A stretch of DNA of 64,000 nt from the NCBI GenBank assembly GCA_900188465.1, contig FZPE01000003.1:186001-250000 (forward strand). The letters are read 5' to 3'. This DNA is from Micrococcales bacterium KH10. GTDB taxonomy: Bacteria > Actinomycetota > Actinomycetes > Actinomycetales > Cellulomonadaceae. The notes beneath the pieces are model-generated. The model was not told where the DNA came from. It searched no databases and worked only from the letters and a program-made list of their open reading frames with translations. The position numbers and the translations under genes were made by a program. Positions 36,729-44,332 of this stretch are shown here, piece after piece (positions within the stretch are counted from its first letter, which is position 1; the number at the start of each line of letters is the position of its first letter).

Positions 36729-37699
36729 GCGGAGACCTCCAGAACAGGTGCGGAAACGGTAGCGGGTGCGAGGTTCGACAGGTAGTGCTGGGCGTCCTGC
36801 GCGGCCGCGCAGCCGGTGCCCGCGGCGGTGATCGCCTGCCGGTACGTGTGATCGACGAGATCCCCGGCCGCGAACACCCCGGCCAGGTTCGTCCGCGTGG
36901 ACGGGTGCGCGACACGAACGTAGCCGTCCGCGTCGGTGTCTACCTGGCCCGCGACGAGCTCGGAGCGAGGATCGTGCCCGATCGCGACGAACACCCCCGT
37001 CGCGTCGAGCGTGCGCTCGGCCCCGGTGACGGTGTCGCGCAGCACGAGCCCGGTGACCTGCTCGTCGCCGAGGATCGCGGCGACCTCGCTGTTCCAGGCG
37101 ACCTCGATCTTCGGATCCTCCAGCACGCGCTGCGCCATGATCCTCGACGCCCGGAACTCGTCCCGGCGGTGCACTATGGTCACCTTCGACGCGAACCGAG
37201 TGAGGAACAGAGCCTCCTCCATCGCGGAGTCCCCACCGCCGACCACGACGATCTCCTGCTCGCGGAAGAAGAACCCGTCGCACGTCGCGCACCACGACAC
37301 ACCGTGCCCAGACAAGCGCTCCTCTTCGGGGAGGCCGAGCTTGCGATACGCGGAACCCATCGTCAGGATCACCGCCCGCGCCCGATACGTCGCCCCGGCG
37401 CCGGTCTCGATAGTCTTCATGTCGCCGCTGAGATCAAGACGAGTCGCGTCGTCGTAGACGACCTGAGCGCCGAACCGCTCGGCCTGCGCTCGCATCGACT
37501 CCATTAGCTCCGGACCCTGTACCCCCTCGACGAAACCCGGAAAGTTCTCCACCTCGGTCGTCGTCATCAACGCACCGCCCGCCGTCACCGAACCAGCGAT
37601 CACCACCGGCGCAAGACCCGCACGGGCCGCGTAGACCGCTGCAGTGTATCCGGCGGGACCGGAACCGACGATGACCAGCTCGACCTCTTGATTAGACAT
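36725..37699 (-). CDS. trxB: Thioredoxin reductase of the arsenic operon
   Basis: 324-residue NADPH-dependent flavoprotein. FAD site [17 protein letters not shown] at the N-terminus, redox CATCDGFFF near residue 139, NADPH-binding [12 protein letters not shown] and the C-terminal FAD motif [10 protein letters not shown]. First gene of the operon; only a few bases separate its ATG from the operator dyad, so the leader is very short and no strong ribosome site is present apart from AGAAG. Confidence 0.94.
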   Translation of the reverse strand: MSNQEVELVIVGSGPAGYTAAVYAARAGLAPVVIAGSVTAGGALMTTTEVENFPGFVEGVQGPELMESMRAQAERFGAQVVYDDATRLDLSGDMKTIETGAGATYRARAVILTMGSAYRKLGLPEEERLSGHGVSWCATCDGFFFREQEIVVVGGGDSAMEEALFLTRFASKVTIVHRRDEFRASRIMAQRVLEDPKIEVAWNSEVAAILGDEQVTGLVLRDTVTGAERTLDATGVFVAIGHDPRSELVAGQVDTDADGYVRVAHPSTRTNLAGVFAAGDLVDHTYRQAITAAGTGCAAAQDAQHYLSNLAPATVSAPVLEVSA

Positions 37700-37701
37700 A
37701 C

Positions 37702-37723
37702 TTCTATATTGACATATATCGAA
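37702..37723 (-). promoter_or_regulatory. ArsR-type operator/promoter of the arsenic operon
   Basis: A 22-bp imperfect dyad reads TTCTATAT-TGACAT-ATATCGAA on the plus strand (7 of 8 bases match between arms). AT-rich dyads of this length are usual ArsR/SmtB sites. It lies two bases above the trxB ATG, so repressor binding would block initiation directly. The ArsR domain of the fusion protein in the operon is the obvious ligand. The following bases to 37835 show nothing recognisable. Confidence 0.55.
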
Positions 37724-37835
37724 CTAGTCAGCGAATCTATGCCGACTTCGTCACCAGATGTTCACCTGTCGTGTTCGGACAGGGGCAGCCAACCCTTTTC
37801 CCAACTAGCCGACATCGTCGCTCAACCGACGCGAA

Positions 37836-38012
37836 AAGTGCACTCTTCAACAATCGGGACTACCAGTAGCGCTCATCGAGCTCACCCGGCAACTGCATCC
37901 CCGGATCGTCTCGGATCTCCTCGGCATCACGACGGCATCCGCTGCCTCATGGTCGCGTCTCGCCGGTGTCGAGTGGTCCGATTACCCGGCTCTCCGCTCC
38001 ACCCACCCCTGA
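37836..38012 (+). pseudogene. Tyrosine integrase C-terminal relic (left copy)
   Basis: A 58-codon frame without start encodes TLQQSGLPVALIELTRQLHP, then RIVSDLLGITTASAASWSRL and WSDY, ending at TGA 38010-38012. The pattern (LADLLGI..TAxxW..L.....W..Y) is the extreme C-terminus of actinobacterial tyrosine recombinases/tnp integrases. Everything upstream is lost. A related piece occurs near 41815-41867 on the other side of the cadmium operon. Confidence 0.55.
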
Positions 38013-38330
38013 TCAAGCATCACCCGTCAGAGCCGGGCCGGAAATCGCTTCGCGCAGTTGCTCGACGGTCGGAGAGCCTCCCAGCCCGGCAGGGGTACGG
38101 AACACCCGGCAGGCGAGCCCGACCGGCGTGTGCTCGTCGGCGAAGGGATCGACGCCGTCGACGAGGACGGTCGGTGACCCGTGGAATCCGAGGCGCTCGG
38201 CGTCCTCGGCGGTCTCGACCAACTGTCGTGTGACGCGGATATCTGATCGACCGTCGAGCAGCTCAGCAAGCCGGCGGTCGAGTACTTCCCAGTTCGGGCA
38301 GCCGTCGAAGTACTGCAGGGTGATCTCCAT
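38013..38330 (-). CDS. Thioredoxin-fold small protein of the cadmium operon
   Basis: 105 residues starting MEITLQYFDGCPNW. The single Cys-Pro after strand 1, GFHGSPTVLVDG with the cis-Pro loop and a C-terminal helix show a thioredoxin/glutaredoxin-like fold of the kind often encoded with mercury or cadmium genes. The second Cys of CxxC is missing (CPNW), so it is more likely a metal- or thiol-binding protein than a disulfide reductase. Last gene of the operon, 11 bases after lspA. Confidence 0.65.
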   Translation of the reverse strand: MEITLQYFDGCPNWEVLDRRLAELLDGRSDIRVTRQLVETAEDAERLGFHGSPTVLVDGVDPFADEHTPVGLACRVFRTPAGLGGSPTVEQLREAISGPALTGDA

Positions 38331-38341
38331 GGTTGGTCCTC

Positions 38342-38866
38342 TCAGTTCTCGGTGCCGCGGAGCATCAGGAGCGCTCCGGCAATCGCGGCGGTGACGATCA
38401 CGATGTCGGCGAGGTTCCCGATGAACCAGTTGCCGTAGGCGAGGAAGTCGACGACGTGCCCCCGGGCGAATCCTGGTTCGCGGAAAAGCCGGTCACCGGC
38501 GTGCGAAGCAGCGGCCCCGCCGAGTGCACCGATCACGATCGCCCACCCAGGGCGTCGGACCCGGAACGCGAACACGATCGCGGTGCCCGTGGCCACGACG
38601 GCGATAAGAGCGAACACCCAGGTGGAGCCCTCGCCGAAGGAGAACGCCGCCCCGGGGTTGTACGCGAGCTGCAGGCCCAGCAGGTCGCCGATCAGCGGGA
38701 TGCGCTCGTGCTCCGACAGGGTGGCCTCGGCCCATGCCTTCGTCCCCTGATCGATGAAGACGACGACCACGGCGATAAGGAGCGCCCAGGCCGTGAGTCG
38801 CCAGCGCCCCCTCTGCGGCCGCTCATCCGACGCCGACTCAACGTCGGCGTTCGTGTCGGGGGTCAT
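38342..38866 (-). CDS. lspA: Signal peptidase II paralogue in metal operon
   Basis: 174-residue membrane aspartyl protease. FIDQGTKAWA (helix 1 motif), YNPGAAFSFG, and the catalytic pair in HVVDFLAYGNWFIGNLAD are present; the usual GGALGNLxDR is altered to GGAAASHAGDR. Four membrane helices. LspA-like proteins are known companions of cadmium and lead ATPases in several bacteria (PbrC). Start ATG 38866 overlaps the cadD stop by four bases. The housekeeping lspA is expected elsewhere. Confidence 0.88.
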   Translation of the reverse strand: MTPDTNADVESASDERPQRGRWRLTAWALLIAVVVVFIDQGTKAWAEATLSEHERIPLIGDLLGLQLAYNPGAAFSFGEGSTWVFALIAVVATGTAIVFAFRVRRPGWAIVIGALGGAAASHAGDRLFREPGFARGHVVDFLAYGNWFIGNLADIVIVTAAIAGALLMLRGTEN

Positions 38867-39471
38867 GCGAGCACCTCGAACAGGCGGACGATGACGCCGG
38901 ATTCGATCAGGATGAACAAGCCCAGGCCGATGAACACGACCGGGACGAGCCAGTGCTCGACGCGCTCGAGCGTCTCGGTGACGGCCTTGTGCGTGCCGAT
39001 CAGTCGCCCGGCAGCACACCAGACGGCCACGAGGATCAGGAACACGACGATCATGATCACGACGTTGCCGGGAGCGCTGGTGCGGAAGATCGGCGTGTAG
39101 AGGGAGATGTTGTCCGCACCGTTGGCGATCGTGATCCCTGCGACGCCCCATAGTCCGACGGCGGTGATCTTGGAGTCGTCGTCATCGTCGTCGCCGTTGC
39201 GGCGCAGGCCGCGCACGAGCGTCCAGATGCCGATGCCGAGCGGGATGAGACCGAGGAAGCCCACCCATTCGTCCGGGACGATCGTGAGGCCGAGTGCGGC
39301 GATCACGCTGACCACGACGAGGGTGATGAACCCGAGATATTGACCCGCGACGATCTGCCACGGCCGCGGCCTCCCCCGGCTGGAGGCGAGGAACAGCACG
39401 GTGAGCACGACGATGTCGTCGATGTTGGTCGCCGCGAACAGGCCGATCGCTGAGCCGATGGTCGCGAGCAT
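38863..39471 (-). CDS. cadD: Cadmium resistance transporter, CadD family
   Basis: 202 residues with five or six membrane helices. The N-terminal AATNIDDIVVLTVLF and central ITIANGADNISLYTPIF are the CadD/LysE-like signatures with conserved Asp residues. An acidic DDDDDD loop sits in the cytosolic linker and could bind metal. It begins one base inside the cadA stop (TGATG), so translation is coupled. Confidence 0.88.
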   Translation of the reverse strand: MLATIGSAIGLFAATNIDDIVVLTVLFLASSRGRPRPWQIVAGQYLGFITLVVVSVIAALGLTIVPDEWVGFLGLIPLGIGIWTLVRGLRRNGDDDDDDSKITAVGLWGVAGITIANGADNISLYTPIFRTSAPGNVVIMIVVFLILVAVWCAAGRLIGTHKAVTETLERVEHWLVPVVFIGLGLFILIESGVIVRLFEVLA

Positions 39472-41387
39472 CAGCTCTCCAACCGTGGCGTGCGGGTGCG
39501 GGCGGCACGCAGGCCGTTGAGGATCACGATGACCTCCGCAACCTCGTGGACCAGGACGACGGCCGCCAGTCCCAGGACGCCGAAGAGCGCGAGCGGGAGC
39601 AGCGCGGTGATGATCAGCAGCGACAGGATGATGTTCTGGTTGATGATCCGTCGACCGCGCCGGGCGTGCTCGAACGCCCGTGGGATGAGGCGCAGATCAT
39701 GGCCGGTGAAGGCCACGTCGGCGGATTCGATCGCTGCGTCGGAGCCGGTCGCTCCCATCGCGATACCGATGTCTGCGCCAGCGAGGGCCGGGGCGTCGTT
39801 GATGCCGTCGCCGATCATCGCGACAGATCCTGCCTTCGACAACTCGCCGATCGCCGCCGCCTTGTCCTCGGGACGCAACTCCGCGCGCACGTCGCTGATA
39901 CCGGCCTGCGCAGCCAGCGCACGAGCAGTGCGGGCGTTGTCCCCGGTGAGCATCGTCACGCCGATACCCTGATCCGCGAGCGTACGGACGACTTCGGGGA
40001 CTTCTGGGCGCAGTTCGTCGCGGACGCCGATCGCGGCGACCGGCACTCCACCGCGATGGACGATCACCACGGTCATGCCCTGCTCTTCCAGGGTGGTGAC
40101 CTGGTTTCCGAGCTCGCCGGCGTCGAGCCAGCGGGGGCTACCCACGGTGACCCGGGCCCCGTCGACGGTGCCTTCGATGCCGTGCCCGGCCTGCTCGGTC
40201 ACGTCCGCGGCCGCGGGAACGCCCGGGGCCGCCGCGGTGATCGCTGCGGCGAGGGGGTGCGTGCTGTGCTGCTCCAGCGCCGCCGCCCAGGCCAGCGCCT
40301 GCGACTCGGTCACGCCGTCCGCGGTGAGGACCGCGGTGACCGCAGGCTCGTTGCGGGTCAGGGTCCCGGTCTTGTCGACGGCGACGTGCCGGACCGTGCC
40401 GAAGCGCTCGAAGACCGCTCCGGACTTGATGATCACACCGAACTTGCTCGCCGCGCCGATCGCGGCGACGACCGTCAGCGGCACCGAAATCGCCAGCGCA
40501 CAAGGCGAGGCAGCGACCAGAACGACGAGCGCACGGGTGATCCACACTTCCGGGTCGCCCAGCAGCGACCCGATGATCGCCACCAGGACGGCGAGGATCA
40601 GCACCCCGGGCACCAGTGGACGGGCGATCCTGTCCGCGAGACGAGCACGCTCGCCCTTCTCAGTCTGCGCCTGCTCGACCAACTCCACGATCGTGGTCAG
40701 CGAGTTGTCCGTGCCCGCCGCGGTCGTCTCGACCTCCAGCGCACCGGCACTGTTGATCGCGCCAGCCGACACCGCATCACCGGGCTCGACCTCAACCGGG
40801 ATCGACTCCCCGGTGATCGCCGACGTGTCCAGGCTCGACCGGCCAGAACGCACGATCCCGTCGGTCGCGATCCGCTCACCCTGCCGGACGACCATGACCT
40901 GGCCGACCGTCAGCTCCTTCGCCTGAACCTGCACGGAGACGCCGTCGCGCAGCACGGTCGCCGTCTCCGGCACGAGCTTCAGCAGGGCCCGCAGCCCGCC
41001 GCGGGCGCGGTCCATCGCCTTGTCCTCGAGGGCCTCGGCGATCGAGTACAGGAACGCCAACGCCGCAGCCTCCTCGACGTAGCCGAGAATGACAGCGCCG
41101 ATCGCGCTGATCGTCATCAGCAGCCCGATCCCGAGCTTGCCCATGAACAGCTTCCGGATCGCGCTGGGTGTGAACGTCGACGCACCCAGCAGCAAGCCGA
41201 TCCAGAACAGCGCCAGCGCCGGGATCTCGAGGCCGGCCCATTCGAGGATCAGACCGGCGAGGAACGCGACCCCGGAGAAGACCGGCACCATGATCCCGCG
41301 GTCCTTCCACCAGGGCCGCTCCGCTTCTTCATGCTCCTCTCCCGCCATGGCGGCAGGCTCGTGCTCGCAGCCGCACGCCGCGCTCAC
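39471..41387 (-). CDS. cadA: Cadmium/zinc/lead P1B-type ATPase
   Basis: 638-residue efflux pump. The membrane metal site ASPCALAIS (SPC), phosphorylation motif DKTGTLT, HP motif EQHSTHPLA and hinge GDGINDAPAL are intact; actuator TGES is present. Instead of an HMA domain the N-terminus has CGCEHEP and EEHEE, a short Cys/His-rich tail. SPC pumps include divalent-metal exporters; substrate Cd/Pb is inferred from the CmtR-type repressor encoded upstream. Start ATG 41387 overlaps the cmtR stop. Confidence 0.92.
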   Translation of the reverse strand: MSAACGCEHEPAAMAGEEHEEAERPWWKDRGIMVPVFSGVAFLAGLILEWAGLEIPALALFWIGLLLGASTFTPSAIRKLFMGKLGIGLLMTISAIGAVILGYVEEAAALAFLYSIAEALEDKAMDRARGGLRALLKLVPETATVLRDGVSVQVQAKELTVGQVMVVRQGERIATDGIVRSGRSSLDTSAITGESIPVEVEPGDAVSAGAINSAGALEVETTAAGTDNSLTTIVELVEQAQTEKGERARLADRIARPLVPGVLILAVLVAIIGSLLGDPEVWITRALVVLVAASPCALAISVPLTVVAAIGAASKFGVIIKSGAVFERFGTVRHVAVDKTGTLTRNEPAVTAVLTADGVTESQALAWAAALEQHSTHPLAAAITAAAPGVPAAADVTEQAGHGIEGTVDGARVTVGSPRWLDAGELGNQVTTLEEQGMTVVIVHRGGVPVAAIGVRDELRPEVPEVVRTLADQGIGVTMLTGDNARTARALAAQAGISDVRAELRPEDKAAAIGELSKAGSVAMIGDGINDAPALAGADIGIAMGATGSDAAIESADVAFTGHDLRLIPRAFEHARRGRRIINQNIILSLLIITALLPLALFGVLGLAAVVLVHEVAEVIVILNGLRAARTRTPRLES

Positions 41388-41743
41388 GCGTCAGCCCCTG
41401 CACCGCAGCAGCCGGGCACCGTGCACGACGAGTCCACGCACGGCGCGTGCTCATCGACAGCCAGCGTCACATCCACCAGCGCGACGAGAGCAGCAGCAAG
41501 GTGCGGATCGGCGATCTCGTAGCGCGTCTGCCGGCCCTCAGGCTCGGCGACAACGATTCCGCAATCCCGCAGGCACGTGAGGTGGTTCGACACGTTCGAA
41601 CGGGTCAGTTCAAGCCCTCGCGACAGCACCGCGGGGTAGCTCGGGCCTTCGAGCAAGGTCATCAGGATCCGGGAGCGCGTCGGGTCGGCCATGGCCCGGC
41701 CGAGCCGGTTCATGACATCGAGGCGTGAAGCAATGGTCAGCAT
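41384..41743 (-). CDS. cmtR: CmtR-type Cd/Pb-sensing ArsR/SmtB repressor
   Basis: 119 residues closely following M. tuberculosis CmtR: RLGRAMADPTRSRIL, LTRSNVSNHLTCLRDCG, GRQTRYEIADPHL. The cysteines of NHLTCLRDCG correspond to the Cys57/Cys61 pair of CmtR, and the tail has HAPCVDSSCTVPGCC, offering the third ligand plus extra thiols. Represses the cad operon that it heads. ATG 41743 is used; an upstream in-frame ATG would include the promoter dyad. Confidence 0.9.
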   Translation of the reverse strand: MLTIASRLDVMNRLGRAMADPTRSRILMTLLEGPSYPAVLSRGLELTRSNVSNHLTCLRDCGIVVAEPEGRQTRYEIADPHLAAALVALVDVTLAVDEHAPCVDSSCTVPGCCGAGADA

Positions 41744-41775
41744 GCACTGAACTATACAGTATGAGCTGATCAATC
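41744..41775 (-). promoter_or_regulatory. Probable cmtR promoter/operator
   Basis: On the minus strand TATAGT lies about 11 bases before the cmtR ATG and resembles a -10 box, implying a very short leader. It overlaps the 9-bp palindrome ATACAGTAT (41754-41762), a plausible CmtR contact site. No clear -35. Confidence 0.4.
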
Positions 41776-41781
41776 ACCGAT

Positions 41782-42883
41782 GTGTCAGAGCTTCTCTACC
41801 AGTCGGATGAGCAGCCAATATCTGATCAATTCGCGACTCAAGAACAATCGGCGCTACCAGTAGAGATTATCTCGCGCTACTCCGCCTGGCAGGAGGTGTA
41901 CTCGATTGACGAATCTTTCGTTGGGCTCCGAGGCGCACCAGCCGAGCTGGAGCGGGTCGGCACCGAGATCAGGCAGGCAGTTCGTCGACTCACAGGGGTG
42001 CCGGTGCGTATCGCGATGGGGGCCAACCAAGTCCCTCGCAAAGGTCGTCGCCATAGGTGTCAAGAAGACACCCGCCATGAACGGAGTGCTGCACGTCGGG
42101 CGATACTGCGAGGAACAAATGAGTCGGATCCTCGAATCCATCCCCGTCACTGACCTTTGGGGAGTCGCAGGGCGCAGCGGAAAAAAGTTAGCTGCGATGA
42201 ACGTGCACAGCGCAAGAGACCTGCGAGATCTTGATCCAAAATGGGCCAGGAAGACGTTCAACGTGAATATGGAACGCATCGTGCTCGAACTATGCGGCAT
42301 TCCGTGCATTCCGCTCGAACTGATCCCGCCGACAACCAAAGAGCAACTCATCTTCTCGCGCAGTTTCTCGAAGAAGATCACCGACGCCCGTGAGATGGAG
42401 CAGGTGATCTCGCTGTACGCGCAGCGAGTATCGGCGAGGCTACGTGCACAGGGTTCACTCACCGGACATTTGTCTGCCTGGGCAATGACTGGCTGGGCAG
42501 ACACCGGCACCGTTGCCCACAGCGCCGGGGCGTCAGTGGGGCTCCCCACGCCAACTGATGACCCCATCACACTCACCAAGGCTGCACGAGCGCTCATACC
42601 GAAGCTGTTCCCAACCGAGGGCATCAGGTACGCCCTTGCCGGTGTCGTGCTCACCGACCTGCGACAGGCTGACGGCGTGCAACCGCTCGACCTCTTCCGG
42701 TCAGAGTTCGAAGGGCGCGGGGTGGGGCAAGCCCTCGATGCGATCAATCGAAAGTTCACGACCACCGCGATTGGCGTCGGACTTGGCGGTTTGAAAGCTC
42801 CACCCGGTTGGGAGATGAAACGCGAGCTGCTATCTCGAAGATGCCTCACCAACTGGGACGAGCTACTCGTCGCCGCGGCGTAG
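41782..42883 (+). pseudogene. umuC: UmuC-like Y-family DNA polymerase, truncated and frameshifted
   Basis: From about 41868 the translation matches UmuC: QEVYSIDESFVGLRG (catalytic Asp-Glu), RRLTGVPVRIAMG. At the GGGGG run near 42018-42022 the frame shifts by one; reading with four G gives GPTKSLAKVVAIGVKK and the match continues to the stop at 42883 (VTDLWGVAGRSGKKLAAM, little-finger domain, GVVLTDL). The first 80-100 residues, including the palm motif with the first catalytic Asp, are missing and replaced by an integrase-like relic at 41815-41867 (ATQEQSALPVEI). Inactive translesion polymerase. Confidence 0.8.
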
Positions 42884-42916
42884 TTCAGCACGCGAGGGTG
42901 GTTGCTGGCTGCGGAT

Positions 42917-43282
42917 TCAGGCGTCGACGAGTTGCTCGTTCGCGTGCACAGTGGCCCCGTTGGCAGTAGACCTCTGGAGTCGCCGCTCGTGAATGCGTAC
43001 CCGCGCGAGGAGCCCCGTGCAGACGATGCTGTTCGCTAAGAACTTCAACGCGTTCCAGATGCACACGACGAAGATGACATAGAGCCATTTCGATGCGCCA
43101 CCGTCGACAAGAGTCGAGACGTAGCTTGCAGCGAACACGTACGGCACTGACAGAAGCATCGCTGGTGCGGCCCACTTGAGGCCGCTGCGAGTGCGCAGTG
43201 CGGTGATCGCAATATTGCTGAGCATGAAGCGTCGCATGAAGCTGCGAACGTAGATGCTGATGATCCAGATCAGGCGAAACAT
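42917..43282 (-). CDS. Small membrane protein often found near umuC
   Basis: 121 residues with a basic start (RLIWIISIYVRSFMRRFM), two hydrophobic segments (APAMLLSVPYVFAASYVS; WLYVIFVVCIWNALKFLA) and a charged tail ARVRIHERRLQR. I recall such proteins as actinobacterial hypotheticals sometimes labelled sulfate permease without evidence. ATG 43282 follows GGAGAGG. Convergent with the umuC relic. Function unknown. Confidence 0.6.
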   Translation of the reverse strand: MFRLIWIISIYVRSFMRRFMLSNIAITALRTRSGLKWAAPAMLLSVPYVFAASYVSTLVDGGASKWLYVIFVVCIWNALKFLANSIVCTGLLARVRIHERRLQRSTANGATVHANEQLVDA

Positions 43283-43661
43283 GGTGACAGTCCTCTCCAA
43301 GTCGAGGGCGACAGGAGGAAGAAAACTGTTCAGCCAAGGCCGTTGAGTTGTGTCATCGCTTGGGGCGATGACGTAGCAGGTAGAGGCCGCCTGCCCTCAG
43401 CATACGCCGAAGGCTTGTGCGCTGGGAACCCGAAATTCCAAATAGTCGCTCAACCGAAAACAGAATCCCACGCACTCAATCCAAGAATGTCGGAGGGTAA
43501 TGGCAATATCAGTTATATGGACACGATGCCGATGATGGTGCAGCCCGAGCTGAGTGCAGTTCTTCCTTTGCGTCCGCTCGAAGACGGGCGCCTTGGTCTC
43601 TACGCTTGGCAGGAAGAAGCATTTTGAATTGGCCTGGTTCTTGTTCCGACCGGTTTCCCTG

Positions 43662-43858
43662 TCAGCCGGTCGGTGACAGAAGCGTCTCGGTTTCAGCGTA
43701 GTACGCCTGTTCGACCTCGATCGGAGTACGCATATCGAGTTCCCCGTGGAGCCGCTCATGGTTCCACCACCACACGTATTCGAGGGTCGCAAGCTCGACC
43801 TGCTCGACCGTCCGCCAGGGCCTTGCTGACGGATCAGTTCGGTCTTGTAGACCTTCAT
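43662..43858 (-). mobile_element. IS3-family transposase C-terminal remnant
   Basis: MKVYKTELIRQQGP in one frame and WRTVEQVELATLEYVWWWNH followed by ERLHGELDMRTPIEVEQAYY in the next form the end of an IS3 orfB rve domain, with its last catalytic Glu region lost. One base is missing at the junction. No inverted repeats found. The surrounding gaps (43283-43661 and 43859-43938) contain no other recognisable gene. Confidence 0.75.
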
Positions 43859-43938
43859 GGCGCCCAGCAGATCAACCAAGAAGCGACTCACAGCACCCAA
43901 GTAGCTGGTGAGCCACAGAGAGGAGCTCCGAGCACGAC

Positions 43939-43980
43939 TTGATCTAGGTCAAGGCTGAGGCTCTGTCAACACAGTAGTCT
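43939..43980 (+). promoter_or_regulatory. FNR/Crp-type box and -10 of the HMA/ATPase operon
   Basis: TTGATCTAGGTCAA at 43939-43952 fits the TTGAT-N4-ATCAA consensus of FNR-like regulators with one mismatch, inside a near-perfect 16-bp palindrome (43938-43953). TAGTCT at 43975-43980 fits the actinobacterial TAnnnT -10 box. The box centre would lie about 41.5 bases upstream of a start site near 43987, the geometry of class II activation. A Crp/Fnr-family regulator is encoded in the same cluster at 48234. Further dyads CCAGGA/TCCTGG (43992-44006) and CCCCG/CGGGG follow in the leader. Confidence 0.55.
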
Positions 43981-44044
43981 GGGTCGCGAAGGCCAGGAAC
44001 CTCCTGGTCGATCCCCGTTTCGGGGTGAAGCGAAAGGACTCATC

Positions 44045-44281
44045 ATGGCAAACGCTACTGACACCACCCACACTCTGCTGCGTGCCGAGGGTTTCTCGTG
44101 CCCGTCGTGCGTGACCAAGATCGAGAAGCAGGTCGGCAAGCTCGATGGCGTCGAGAACGTGACCGTGCACTTCGCCTCGGGTCGCGTAGAGATCGACCAC
44201 GATGAGACAAGAAGTTCCGTCGACGATCTTATTGCTGCTGTCGATAAGGCCGGCTATAAGTCGAAGGTCTCCGCGTTCTAG
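44045..44281 (+). CDS. Heavy-metal-associated (HMA) chaperone, CopZ-like
   Basis: 78 residues, ferredoxin-like fold with the metal site GFSCPSC near residue 18 and VEIDHDETRSS, AAVDKAGYKSKV. Delivers a soft metal, most often Cu(I), to a P1B ATPase; the next gene encodes one that lacks an N-terminal HMA domain. AAAGGA precedes the ATG. Confidence 0.85.
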   Translation: MANATDTTHTLLRAEGFSCPSCVTKIEKQVGKLDGVENVTVHFASGRVEIDHDETRSSVDDLIAAVDKAGYKSKVSAF

Positions 44282-44332
44282 CCAAACGGCTCCTAACGCA
44301 CTGAGTTCACCAATTCGAAAGGCGGCACATTC

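Noticed and set aside
36402-37295. Longer 297-codon reading of the operon thioredoxin
   Set aside because: The first 189 codons are an Arg/Gly-rich shadow of trxB; the ATG at 36728 with GGAGG gives a normal thioredoxin.
39546-41522. 658-codon plus-strand ORF opposite cadA
   Set aside because: cadA has all P1B ATPase motifs; the antisense product is Asp/Arg/Gly-rich without any recognisable domain, as expected in GC-rich DNA.
43343-43627. 94-codon plus-strand ORF upstream of the IS3 relic
   Set aside because: No domain, no ribosome site and no similarity I can recognise; likely a chance frame in a degraded region.
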